Position numbers and translations under genes: made by a program. This document shows positions 8,150-16,715 of a stretch of 64,000 nt of DNA, in pieces (the first letter of the stretch is position 1; each line of letters begins with the position of its first letter). The DNA is from Arsenophonus sp. aPb (lineage in GTDB: Bacteria > Pseudomonadota > Gammaproteobacteria > Enterobacterales > Enterobacteriaceae), in contig NZ_CP123499.1 of assembly GCF_029873475.1 (NCBI RefSeq), positions 1,178,001 through 1,242,000 on the forward strand. The letters run 5' to 3'. Under the pieces are notes generated by a model. The model had not been told where the DNA came from, made no database searches, and saw nothing but the letters and a program-made list of their open reading frames with translations.

Positions 8150-10450
8150 ATGAAAAAAATGTTAGCTAATATAAATAGGGTTCAGATAAATATTAATTCA
8201 GCATCAGTAGCGGTTATATTAGGATTATTACCTTTACTCTTTTTAGCACAATTACCCAATAAATCACTCCAATTGTGCTTGTCTGTTATATTCTGTTTAT
8301 TTTGGTTTATTCCATTCTATTTGACTAAATTTGTTGCTATTTTAGGTATAAGCTTTTTGTGGGGATGCTGGCAGGGATATTATTTATTAGAAAAAATGAA
8401 ATTATTTAGCCAACAACAACAACGCTATGTAGCCGTTATTGAAGATAGTTTAGTGAATAAAGACAATCATAACCGCATAAAAGTAAGGTTGCTAATCAAT
8501 AATAATAAACAATCATTTCCTATATTGTATGCTTATATTCAGTTTAAGCCTAACGCTCTGTCAAAAAATAATTTTTTTTGTGCCGGGCAAACACTCATTT
8601 TTTCTGGGCAATTAAAACCTGTTCATAGCTTATTAAATGAAGGTGGATTTGATTTTCAACGATATGCAATAAATCAACGTTTACTAGGTACGTTTAAAGT
8701 TCAAAACTTTACTATATTGAATAAACATTGTTCCTTAAGACAACAGATAATTGCAATGTCGGCTAATGTGATCAGTAAATATCATAATCAAGCAGTAATT
8801 TATGCCTTAATGTTTGGTGAACGCGGATTATTAGACTCGGTACTTAGGCAGCAATTACAACAAACAGGTATCGCGCATTTAATGGCTATCTCTGGTTTAC
8901 ATATTGGCATGGCTTACTTTTTTGGTTTTTGGCTATCTCGTTTAGTACAGTTTTTATTACCTACTTATTTTATAGAGCCTCGTATTCCAATGTTAGTGGG
9001 ATGGTGCTTTGCTTTAGGTTATGCCTGGTTATCTGGTTGGGCGATACCTGCAATGCGAGCTATATTTGCCTTGTCGTTATGGCTTTATATTCGTCAACAA
9101 AATTTTGTCTGTTTTCCCTGGCAGTGGGCATTATGGAGTATCACTTTAATTTTAGTCGTTGAGCCTTTAGCAATACTGGCTGATAGTTTTTGGCTCTCAA
9201 GTTTTGCGGTTGCGGCATTAATATTTTGGTTTTCATTTGTTAAATTGAGTGTCCAGTTTAAACATAGGTGGCTTGATTGGTTAGCTAAATTGGTTCATTT
9301 ACAACTTGGCATGCTGATCTTGTTAATTCCTATTCAATTGATTTTATTTCAAGGTGTTAATATTGCTAGTTTTTGGGCTAATTTATGGGCAGTACCAATT
9401 ATTTCATTTATAACCATACCGCTAATTATGCTTTCATATATTTGTATTTTTTGGCACACAGTTCAAAATTTATTATTCGATATAATTGATAAAAGCATTA
9501 GTTTAGTACTATGGCTCCTACCTCATATTGAACGTTATTGGCTTGATACGGGCCATCTGCCAATTATCATAACCGGGGTTAGTTGGCTTATTATCTTATG
9601 TTGGCAATTTGGTTGGTTTGTCCAGTATAAGTTGCTGATAACATTATTAATCTATTGGTCAATAGCAACCCTAAAACGAAATGATTTAGTGCTTTGGCGA
9701 TTAATTATGTTAGATGTAGGGCATGGATTAGCGATTGTTATTGAGCAACAGGGAAAAGTGTTAATTTATGACACGGGTATGTCATGGAAGAAAAACAGTA
9801 TCGCTAATAGTACTATTTTGCCTTATTTACGATATCATCGTTTAACACCAGAAGGCGTTATACTTAGTCATAATCATATTGATCACACTGGTGGGATAGC
9901 TAGTTTATTAGTAACCTATCCTGGATTAATGATCAGAAGTCATTTTGATAAAGAAAATCACTTTCCTTGCCATCGAGGTATTTATTGGCAATGGCAGAAA
10001 TTACATTTTGAAGTATTATGGCCACTAGTCGATCAAAAAGAATCACATAATAATGAATCGTGTGTAGTAAAAATTAGTGATGGCTATCATTCGGTTATTT
10101 TATCTGGCGATATTGAAAAAGCAGCGGAAAAGGAACTGGTGCGTTTAGCAATAGCAAATTTGCCGGCTAATTTATTACAAGTTCCTCATCATGGTAGCAA
10201 TACTTCGTCAACGATGGCGTTTATTCAAGCAATTAAACCGCAATATGCACTGACTTCTGTTGCTCATTATAGCCGTTGGCGTTTACCTTCTGATAAAGTA
10301 CGACAACGATATGTGAATCTGGGTGTAAATTGGTTAAATACGGCGGAATCAGGGCAAATTATAGCGCAGTTTTATTCTGATAAAATTGAAATAATGCGTT
10401 ATAGGCAGGAGCTTTATCCTCGTTGGTATCATCAGCAATTTGGTATTTAG
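8150..10450 (+). CDS. ycaI: ComEC/Rec2-family DNA uptake channel (YcaI)
   Basis: Inner-membrane protein of the ComEC/Rec2 family, which carries single-stranded DNA across the inner membrane in transformable bacteria. The 766-residue protein has a long hydrophobic first half with about ten membrane segments. The competence-domain motif GIAHLMAISGLHIGMA lies near residue 245. A C-terminal metallo-beta-lactamase-like domain starts near residue 515 (MLDVGHGLAIVIEQ) with LSHNHIDHTGG near residue 573 and QVPHHGSNTSS. The full set of active-site motifs suggests it is not a pseudogene. It lies upstream of msbA, as in E. coli. A second competence gene, sxy, is also in this window. Confidence 0.95.
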   Translation: MKKMLANINRVQININSASVAVILGLLPLLFLAQLPNKSLQLCLSVIFCLFWFIPFYLTKFVAILGISFLWGCWQGYYLLEKMKLFSQQQQRYVAVIEDSLVNKDNHNRIKVRLLINNNKQSFPILYAYIQFKPNALSKNNFFCAGQTLIFSGQLKPVHSLLNEGGFDFQRYAINQRLLGTFKVQNFTILNKHCSLRQQIIAMSANVISKYHNQAVIYALMFGERGLLDSVLRQQLQQTGIAHLMAISGLHIGMAYFFGFWLSRLVQFLLPTYFIEPRIPMLVGWCFALGYAWLSGWAIPAMRAIFALSLWLYIRQQNFVCFPWQWALWSITLILVVEPLAILADSFWLSSFAVAALIFWFSFVKLSVQFKHRWLDWLAKLVHLQLGMLILLIPIQLILFQGVNIASFWANLWAVPIISFITIPLIMLSYICIFWHTVQNLLFDIIDKSISLVLWLLPHIERYWLDTGHLPIIITGVSWLIILCWQFGWFVQYKLLITLLIYWSIATLKRNDLVLWRLIMLDVGHGLAIVIEQQGKVLIYDTGMSWKKNSIANSTILPYLRYHRLTPEGVILSHNHIDHTGGIASLLVTYPGLMIRSHFDKENHFPCHRGIYWQWQKLHFEVLWPLVDQKESHNNESCVVKISDGYHSVILSGDIEKAAEKELVRLAIANLPANLLQVPHHGSNTSSTMAFIQAIKPQYALTSVAHYSRWRLPSDKVRQRYVNLGVNWLNTAESGQIIAQFYSDKIEIMRYRQELYPRWYHQQFGI

Positions 10451-10502
10451 ACATTTCCCGAGTAGAATAAAAGGCTTATTTTTATAGGTATTTAATAAGA
10501 CA

Positions 10503-12251
10503 ATGATAATGAATGATAAAGATCTTTCCACATGGCAAACATTTCGCCGACTATGGCCAATGATTTTGCCATTTAAACTGGGATTAAGTGTAGCTGCTGT
10601 TGCGTTAATCATTAACGCTGCAGGCGATGCATTCATGATCTCCTTATTAAAACCGTTGCTTGATGAAGGTTTCGGCAAAGCGGATAACACCACACTAAAA
10701 TGGTTACCCATTGCTATATTGGGGCTAATGCTGATAAGAGGGATATCGAGTTTTATCTCCAATTATTGTATTGCGTGGGTTTCTGGTAAAGTTGTCATGA
10801 ATATGCGTAGGCGTTTGTTTGGCCATATGATGGGGATGCCGGTTGCTTTTTTTGATCAACAGTCGACAGGAACCTTACTTTCTCGTATCACTTATGATTC
10901 TGAACAAGTTGCCTCATCTTCTTCTAGCGCTTTAATCACTATTGTTCGAGAAAGTGCCTATATTATCGGTCTATTTGGGCTGATGTTTTATTATAGTTGG
11001 CAACTTTCACTAATATTAATTGTAATTGCTCCTATTGTCGCATTAACCATCCGCTCGGTTTCAAAACACTTTAGGAATATTAGTAAAAGTATGCAAACCG
11101 GCATGGGGCAAGTAACAGCTAGCGCAGAACAGATGTTAAAAGGTCATAAGGAAGTTTTGATTTTTGGTGGACAAAAAGTTGAAACTGAGCGTTTTAGCAA
11201 AGTGAGTAATCATATGCGTCGGCAAACGATGAAAATGGTAACTGCATCTTCGATTTCTGATCCTATCATCCAACTAATTGCCTCTCTAGCTTTAGCATTC
11301 ACGCTTTATGTTGCGAGCTTTCCTGAAGTAATGCAAACATTGACCGCAGGAACTATCGGTGTTGTTTTTTCATCCATGTTTGCATTAATGCGCCCATTAA
11401 AGTCATTAACAAATGTTAATGCACAATTTCAACGAGGTATGGCTGCTTGCCAAACATTGTTTAGCATTTTAGATATGGAGCAGGAAAAAGACGAGGGTAA
11501 ATTAACCTTAAAAAAAGCTAAAGGTAAAATAGAATTTAAACATGTTACCTTTAAGTATCCCACAAAAGATCATCCTGCATTACAAGATATCTGTTTTAAA
11601 ATTCCGGCTGGAAAATCTATTGCTTTAGTCGGACGATCCGGTTCAGGAAAATCGACTATTGCCAATCTAATTACCCGTTTTTATGAGGTTAACGAAGGTC
11701 AAATACTGCTTGATGATCGTGATTTACGTGAATATACCTTAACCTCTTTACGTAACCAAGTCGCACTCGTATCGCAGCATGTCTATCTTTTTAACGATAC
11801 CATTGCAAATAATATTGCTTATGCAACCGATGGTCGTTTTAGTCGAAAGGCGATCGAAAAAGCTGCTAAAGCTGCTTATGCAATGGACTTTATTGAAAAA
11901 CTGGATAATGGACTAGATACGGTTATTGGCGAAAATGGTGTAATGCTTTCTGGCGGGCAGCGACAGAGAATTGCCATTGCGCGTGCTTTATTACATAACT
12001 CATCTATATTAATTCTTGATGAAGCTACATCTGCACTTGATACTGAGTCAGAGAGAGCCATTCAAGCAGCATTGGATGAATTACAGAAAAATCGGACTTC
12101 TATTATTATTGCCCATCGTCTTTCAACGATAGAAAATGCAGATGAAATTTTGGTCATTCAGGAAGGCCAAATTATTGAACGAGGCAACCATCAAACTTTA
12201 CTTAAGTGTGATGGTGCATATGCTCAACTTTATAATATGCAATTTAAATAA
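10503..12251 (+). CDS. msbA: Lipid A/phospholipid flippase MsbA (ABC exporter)
   Basis: Homodimeric inner-membrane ABC exporter that flips core-lipid A to the periplasmic face. It is 582 residues from the ATG at 10503, the E. coli length; a second ATG at 10509 (MNDKDLSTWQTF) aligns equally well and could be the real start. The N-terminal six-helix transmembrane domain is followed by an ATPase domain with Walker A GRSGSGKST (near residue 376), signature LSGGQRQR, Walker B ILILDEATSALD and the H-loop AHRLSTI. The stop overlaps the lpxK start (TAATG), so the two are translationally coupled. Confidence 0.97.
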   Translation: MIMNDKDLSTWQTFRRLWPMILPFKLGLSVAAVALIINAAGDAFMISLLKPLLDEGFGKADNTTLKWLPIAILGLMLIRGISSFISNYCIAWVSGKVVMNMRRRLFGHMMGMPVAFFDQQSTGTLLSRITYDSEQVASSSSSALITIVRESAYIIGLFGLMFYYSWQLSLILIVIAPIVALTIRSVSKHFRNISKSMQTGMGQVTASAEQMLKGHKEVLIFGGQKVETERFSKVSNHMRRQTMKMVTASSISDPIIQLIASLALAFTLYVASFPEVMQTLTAGTIGVVFSSMFALMRPLKSLTNVNAQFQRGMAACQTLFSILDMEQEKDEGKLTLKKAKGKIEFKHVTFKYPTKDHPALQDICFKIPAGKSIALVGRSGSGKSTIANLITRFYEVNEGQILLDDRDLREYTLTSLRNQVALVSQHVYLFNDTIANNIAYATDGRFSRKAIEKAAKAAYAMDFIEKLDNGLDTVIGENGVMLSGGQRQRIAIARALLHNSSILILDEATSALDTESERAIQAALDELQKNRTSIIIAHRLSTIENADEILVIQEGQIIERGNHQTLLKCDGAYAQLYNMQFK

Positions 12252-13243
12252 TGATTGAAAAAATCTGGTCAGGTCGCTCGTGGCTATCTCTTTTGCTACT
12301 GCCGCTGTCGATATTATATGGCATGATTATTGGTTTAAGACGCCTTTGCTATTATTTGGCAATTTTGCCTCGTTGGAAAGCACCGATACCTATTATTGTT
12401 GTGGGTAATTTGACGGTTGGCGGTAATGGTAAAACACCCGTTGTCATTTGGTTAGTTGAGCAGCTTTTATCACGAGGCTATCGTGTTGGCGTTGTATCCC
12501 GTGGATATGGGGGTAAAGCAACTTCTTATCCGTTATTAGTTAATAAAAATATATCAATAAAGGAAAGTGGCGATGAACCCGCTTTAATTTATCGGCGAAC
12601 TGGTGTGCCAGTGGCGGTTGCCCCTAAACGAGTAGCAGCAGTTAAAATGCTACTCAGGCAACAAGACCTGGATGTTATTATTACTGATGACGGTCTTCAA
12701 CATTATGCACTGCAAAGGGATTTTGAGATTGTTGTTATTGATGGTATCCGTCGTTTCGGTAATGGTTGCTTGCTGCCGGCAGGTCCATTACGTGAGTGTC
12801 AACATCGTTTGAATAGTGTTAATGCTGTTATTATTAATGGTGGCATCGCTAAGCAGGGAGAGATTGCTATGCAGTTAACAGGCGATATTGCTATCAATAT
12901 GTTGACCGGTAAAAAAAGATCAGTCTGTGAATTGGGGCAACTTGTTGCAATTGCAGGAATTGGTCACCCAGCACGTTTTTTTTCAAGCCTTGAGCAAAAA
13001 GGGGTGCCATTAATTGCCACACATGCTTTTTCTGATCACCAGTGCTATGAATTTTCTACACTTTCATCATTAGTGACTGATCATCAAACATTATTAATGA
13101 CAGAAAAGGACGCAGTGAAATGTTTTCATTTTGCTCAATTAAATTGGTGGTATCTGCCGGTAAATGCTAAGCTTTCACAACCTGGCGCAGGAAAAATTCT
13201 TTCGGCCATCAATGAATTAGCAGAGCTTAGTAAAATTGCTTGA
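12251..13243 (+). CDS. lpxK: Tetraacyldisaccharide 4'-kinase LpxK
   Basis: Membrane-associated kinase that adds the 4'-phosphate to the lipid A precursor. The protein has 330 residues, with an N-terminal hydrophobic anchor (about residues 12-35) and a variant P-loop GNLTVGGNGKTP at residues 52-63. Other conserved patches are VVSRGYGGK, ITDDGLQHYALQRD and the C-terminal LLMTEKDAVKC. It starts inside the msbA stop codon, forming a lipid A operon. ycaQ, next in E. coli, is not present. Confidence 0.97.
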   Translation: MIEKIWSGRSWLSLLLLPLSILYGMIIGLRRLCYYLAILPRWKAPIPIIVVGNLTVGGNGKTPVVIWLVEQLLSRGYRVGVVSRGYGGKATSYPLLVNKNISIKESGDEPALIYRRTGVPVAVAPKRVAAVKMLLRQQDLDVIITDDGLQHYALQRDFEIVVIDGIRRFGNGCLLPAGPLRECQHRLNSVNAVIINGGIAKQGEIAMQLTGDIAINMLTGKKRSVCELGQLVAIAGIGHPARFFSSLEQKGVPLIATHAFSDHQCYEFSTLSSLVTDHQTLLMTEKDAVKCFHFAQLNWWYLPVNAKLSQPGAGKILSAINELAELSKIA

Positions 13244-13451
13244 AATGATAACATTATCATGTTATTTATAAGTCAAATCTAGTTAGGAATGTAGTGACAT
13301 CATTTCAAGAATACCACGCCAGCTATTATTTCATTAAGACAAAATCCTTTGCTTTTATTCAGTATCAAGTTTGATTGATAAATTTTAGTAATGAATAATT
13401 TGGTTTATTGTAATGTTGTTTGCCATTTAAATGAATCCTAGATAACAATAG

Positions 13452-13475
13452 ACACTAATGCGTTAGTGTTTTTTT
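13452..13475 (+). terminator. Rho-independent terminator downstream of msbA-lpxK
   Basis: ACACTAA (13452-13458), loop TGCG, TTAGTGT (13463-13469), followed by an unbroken run of T to 13475. It lies about 210 bp after lpxK and insulates it from the next gene. Confidence 0.85.
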
Positions 13476-13582
13476 AGTATAATAATACTACTCTGACATT
13501 AAGGGTATTTGGTAAAAAAATGGGGTTTCTATCGAAAGCTTAATAAAAGAGTAGGGAGCATTAGGGGAAAATAAAATTTTGT

Positions 13583-13602
13583 CTCCTAGTGAACAAAAGG
13601 AG
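13583..13602 (+). promoter_or_regulatory. Hairpin covering the cold-shock gene ribosome binding site
   Basis: CTCCT (13583-13587) is complementary to AGGAG (13598-13602), the Shine-Dalgarno of the downstream gene, with a 10-nt loop. Pairing would hide the ribosome binding site. A 5-bp helix is marginal, so a temperature-sensitive role is inference only. Confidence 0.4.
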
Positions 13603-13609
13603 TTTTATT

Positions 13610-13831
13610 ATGACATTTCAATTACAAATGGGTCGCGTAAAATGGTTTGATGTAAAAGAGGGATATGGATTTATCTCTCCTGTCAATGGCGGTCAAGATA
13701 TCTATGTTAATCGTCGAGCTATTGCGAACACCAAAAATAAGTGGCTTAAAGAAGGCCAGTGTGTTGAGTTTTCAGTTACGCGTAACGCTTATGGTATTGC
13801 GGCCGCCGATGTTATCGCTTATGAATTTTAA
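13610..13831 (+). CDS. Divergent cold-shock-domain protein
   Basis: The 73-residue protein is a single cold-shock (OB-fold) domain, a nucleic-acid chaperone type. The start is the ATG at 13610 behind AAAGGAG; an upstream in-frame GTG at 13589 is rejected because it would bury that site. RNP1 is present as EGYGFISP (residues 16-23). RNP2 reads DIYVNRRAI, where CspA-type proteins have DVFVHFSAI, so an aromatic and a histidine used for RNA stacking are replaced by Asn and Arg. The C-terminal half (EGQCVEFSV...GIAAADVIAYEF) is otherwise normal. It stands near the ycaQ position of E. coli. No specific csp family name can be assigned. Confidence 0.88.
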   Translation: MTFQLQMGRVKWFDVKEGYGFISPVNGGQDIYVNRRAIANTKNKWLKEGQCVEFSVTRNAYGIAAADVIAYEF

Positions 13832-13848
13832 ACCACGATCCGCTGCCA

Positions 13849-13870
13849 ATTTGTCAAAAAATTGACAAAT
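13849..13870 (+). terminator. Inverted repeat after the cold-shock gene
   Basis: ATTTGTCAA (13849-13857), loop AAAA, TTGACAAAT (13862-13870). There is no T-run after it, so termination would be weak. The right arm includes a perfect -35 hexamer TTGACA (13862-13867) that could serve ycaR, but no matching -10 box is convincing. Confidence 0.45.
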
Positions 13871-13958
13871 ACTTATTAGGGCAGAGATTAAAGTTAACGG
13901 TGATGCATGCTTGTGCTATCCTGGTTTCATCTAAAATTATGTTTTTGATGGGGAATGT

Positions 13959-14138
13959 ATGGATCACCGCCTACTTGATATTATTGCTTGTCCTATTTGT
14001 CATGGCAAACTAATCTATGATAAACAAAATCTAGAGCTTATCTGTAAATTTGATCATCTTGCTTATCCTGTGCGCAATAACATACCTGTTCTATTAAGAG
14101 ATGAAGCTCGTGAGCTGCCTTTAGATGAAGAAAAGTAA
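13959..14138 (+). CDS. ycaR: YcaR, small Trm112-like zinc-finger-type protein
   Basis: A 59-residue protein starting MDHRLLDIIACPICHGKL, nearly the same as E. coli YcaR (60 residues). The CPICHGKL motif carries the first cysteine pair; in place of a full second pair there is a single Cys in LELICKFD, as in the E. coli protein. The UPF0434/Trm112 family role in enterobacteria is not established. It ends one base before the kdsB start, so the two are likely one transcript and translationally coupled, as in E. coli. Confidence 0.93.
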   Translation: MDHRLLDIIACPICHGKLIYDKQNLELICKFDHLAYPVRNNIPVLLRDEARELPLDEEK

Positions 14139-14139
14139 C

Positions 14140-14889
14140 ATGTTCACAGTCATTATTCCGGCGCGTTTTGCTTCTAAGCGCTTACCGGGCAAGCCGTTAA
14201 CTGATATTCATGGAAAACCTATGATTATTAGGGTAATGGAAAGAGCGCTAATGTCAGATGCGACGCGTGTTATTGTGGCGACTGATCATCAGGCTGTATT
14301 TGATGTGGTTAAAGCAGCCAATGGTGAAGTCTGTATGACTGATCCAGCCCATCAATCAGGTACTGAACGATTGGCGGAAGTTATTGAAAAATATAAATTT
14401 TCTGATGAAGAAATTATTATTAATGTCCAAGGTGATGAACCTTTAATCCCACCAGAAATAATTAATCAGTTAGCTAACAATCTAATGCTAAATAACGTCG
14501 GTATGGCAACCTTAGCCACGGCCATCAACAACCCAGATGACGTATTTGATCCGGCTATAGTAAAAGTAGTGACGGATAAACAGAGTAATGCCTTATATTT
14601 TTCCAGAGCAGCTATTCCGTGGGAACGTGATCGCTTTGCAGTTAGCAAAATGGAGATTGGGCAGCACTTTTTACGTCATATCGGTATTTATGCTTATCGG
14701 GCTGGTTTTATTCGTCGTTATATTCAATGGCCGATTAGTCCGTTAGAGATGATTGAAATGCTTGAGCAGTTGCGTGTACTGTGGTACGGCGAAAAAATTC
14801 ATGTTGCCCTAGCAGTTAAAACACCAGGGCCTGGAGTAGATAATCAGCAGGATCTTGATGCTGTTCGGAAAGCTTTTATTTCTGTTTAA
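14140..14889 (+). CDS. kdsB: CMP-KDO synthetase KdsB
   Basis: Activates KDO with CTP for lipopolysaccharide inner-core assembly. The ATG at 14140 gives 249 residues starting MFTVIIPARFASKRLPGKPL, matching E. coli ([20 protein letters not shown]); an in-frame ATG at 14125 lies inside ycaR and adds only five residues. Conserved motifs include the nucleotide-binding PARFASKRLPGKP near the N-terminus, HQSGTERLAEV, NVQGDEPLIP and the C-terminal PLEMIEMLEQLRVLWYG. Its job links it to msbA and lpxK just upstream. Confidence 0.97.
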   Translation: MFTVIIPARFASKRLPGKPLTDIHGKPMIIRVMERALMSDATRVIVATDHQAVFDVVKAANGEVCMTDPAHQSGTERLAEVIEKYKFSDEEIIINVQGDEPLIPPEIINQLANNLMLNNVGMATLATAINNPDDVFDPAIVKVVTDKQSNALYFSRAAIPWERDRFAVSKMEIGQHFLRHIGIYAYRAGFIRRYIQWPISPLEMIEMLEQLRVLWYGEKIHVALAVKTPGPGVDNQQDLDAVRKAFISV

Positions 14890-14921
14890 AATTATACGGC
14901 TGTTAGCAATTATGCTACGGT

Positions 14922-15728
14922 TTATCCCGCTACCTTAGAACTATGTATTAGAGGTTGAGTCTTGTTAATTTTTATTGCTTGCCATTGTGAACCAATAAAT
15001 TCATACCAAGCGCGTTCTGAATGGGAAAAATAGTAAGCAGAAGGAAAAATTCTTTCCCAGGGCTGTAATGGTGAGGTAATGGCAAGTTGATTGGCTGGTG
15101 CGGTGATGGGGTGCATATTTCTAGCAAGAAAGAAACGTTCAGCGCGAGCCATATGATTAGCTGAAGTTACCAATAGAAAAGGTTGTTTGCCAACGATTTT
15201 TTCCACTTCCACGGCTTCTTCTTCTGTATCTCTAGGTTCAGTTAAGGTAATTAAATCTTTGTCAGGTACACCTAATGATAATGCGACTTTTGCTGCCACT
15301 TCAGCATTACTGATCATATTATTACCGCGACCGCCTGTAAAAATTAATTTAGCACCGGAATGTTGAAGATAGAGGCGAATTCCTTCCGTCACTCTTGCTA
15401 GGCTATTATTAATAAGGTTAGCGCTGGGTGGCCAATCAGGGTTATAAGTAAATCCGCCTCCAAGTACTACGATATATTGGATTGTTTGTTTAGGGTGTAA
15501 TAGTTCATAGCGTTTATTAAAGGGACCTTCCGTTGATAGTAGCAATTTGTCGGCAATAGGCTGTATGCCAAGTAATAACAGTGCCAACCAACTAAAAGAG
15601 ATTAAACATTTGCCGCTTTTTTGCCAGTGAGTAAACCAAAGTAGTAATAATCCGATAAAACTTATTAAAATGATGAGAGGTAATGGCATTAGAAGCGCAC
15701 CAAGATATTTTTTCAATATATACAACAT
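14922..15728 (-). CDS. elyC: ElyC, DUF218 envelope biogenesis protein
   Basis: A 268-residue inner-membrane protein with two N-terminal hydrophobic helices (about residues 10-55), then a DUF218 domain with VVLGGGFTYN, RVTEGIRLYLQ and LLVTSANHMARAERFF. In E. coli ElyC (YcbC) is needed for normal peptidoglycan synthesis and the undecaprenyl lipid carrier economy at low temperature; that is family knowledge. It is convergent with kdsB (32 bp) and divergent from cmoM. ycbJ, adjacent in E. coli, is absent. Confidence 0.9.
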   Translation of the reverse strand: MLYILKKYLGALLMPLPLIILISFIGLLLLWFTHWQKSGKCLISFSWLALLLLGIQPIADKLLLSTEGPFNKRYELLHPKQTIQYIVVLGGGFTYNPDWPPSANLINNSLARVTEGIRLYLQHSGAKLIFTGGRGNNMISNAEVAAKVALSLGVPDKDLITLTEPRDTEEEAVEVEKIVGKQPFLLVTSANHMARAERFFLARNMHPITAPANQLAITSPLQPWERIFPSAYYFSHSERAWYEFIGSQWQAIKINKTQPLIHSSKVAG

Positions 15729-15927
15729 ATTTCAACCCTAGTTAATGAATTTATAGAGCGTATGGTATATTCAATCATATAGATACTAGTTTAATGAATT
15801 GTTAATATAAAAATTATTTTCAACAAAGATTGCTATTATTTTTTATTATCTAACTGTTGGTTAATAGGTATTTTTTATCAGCAATGGCGATTAAGTTTTA
15901 TAATAGTTGTTATCGAGGTATTTTTTC

Positions 15928-16704
15928 ATGGTAGATCGCAATTTTGATGACATTGCAGATAAGTTTACACAGAATATTTATGGCACAACTAAGGGAAAAA
16001 TACGCGAAGCGGTTATGTGGCAGGATCTAAACACTCTGCTTAATTTATTACCCAGTAAGCCGTTAAAAATATTGGACGCCGGTGGAGGAGAAGGCCTTTT
16101 TGCTTGCAAATTGGCTGCGATGGGACATCAAGTTATTGTTTGTGACATTTCGGCAGCCATGCTTGAACGCGCCAGATTGTTGGCTGATGAAAAAAAAGTA
16201 AGCCAGAACATGCAATTTATTCACGCTTCTTTTCAGGATATTGCCCAATCTTTAACAGCAACGGGAGCCATTGATTTAGTATTGTTTCATGCAGTGATTG
16301 AATGGATCCATGAACAAAAATCGGCAATAAAAACCCTAGCGGATATAATTAACCCAGGTGGCGCATTTTCTATCATGTTTTATAATGCGAATGGGTTGGT
16401 GATGAGAAATGCTGTATTGGGTAACTTTCATTTAGCGACACCTAATATTCAGCGTCGCCGCAAACGTTCACTTACCCCCCTAAATCCGTTATTACCAGAA
16501 ACAGTATATCAATGGTTAGAAGAATTTGACTTTAAAATAGTTGGTAAAACAGGTGTACGGGTTTTTCATGATTATCTACAAAACCGTCAGTTACAAAATA
16601 AAGATTTTCCGGCGTTGCTTGCTTTGGAGCAGCGCTATTGTCGACAACAACCCTATATTAATCTGGGGCGCTATATTCATGTTATGGCATGCAAGTCTAT
16701 GTGA
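15928..16704 (+). CDS. cmoM: tRNA 5-carboxymethoxyuridine methyltransferase CmoM (SmtA)
   Basis: SAM-dependent methyltransferase that makes the methyl ester of cmo5U at tRNA position 34. The ATG at 15928, with GAGG at 15915-15918, gives MVDRNFDDIADKF and 258 residues, like E. coli; a more upstream in-frame start would read through that site. The SAM-binding motif ILDAGGGEGLFACKLA is near residue 46. NMQFIHASFQDI, LFHAVIEWI and the C-terminal GRYIHVMACK are conserved. It is the first gene of the conserved cmoM-mukF-mukE-mukB cluster, 11 bp before mukF. Confidence 0.94.
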   Translation: MVDRNFDDIADKFTQNIYGTTKGKIREAVMWQDLNTLLNLLPSKPLKILDAGGGEGLFACKLAAMGHQVIVCDISAAMLERARLLADEKKVSQNMQFIHASFQDIAQSLTATGAIDLVLFHAVIEWIHEQKSAIKTLADIINPGGAFSIMFYNANGLVMRNAVLGNFHLATPNIQRRRKRSLTPLNPLLPETVYQWLEEFDFKIVGKTGVRVFHDYLQNRQLQNKDFPALLALEQRYCRQQPYINLGRYIHVMACKSM

Positions 16705-16715
16705 AAGGATGAATT

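Larger units (their letters stand above)
13244..13609. promoter_or_regulatory. Spacer with lpxK terminator and cold-shock gene leader
   Basis: This 366-bp stretch has a small palindrome right after lpxK (ATGATAA/TTATCAT, 13245-13260), a real terminator at 13452-13475, a TATAAT at 13478-13483 with no good -35, and then the leader of the cold-shock-domain gene. The long leader is typical of csp genes. The E. coli cold-box sequence was not found. Confidence 0.55.

Noticed and set aside
10349..10762. Minus-strand open frame of 137 codons across the comEC end and msbA start
   Set aside because: It overlaps two well-supported genes and has no recognisable motif or ribosome binding site.
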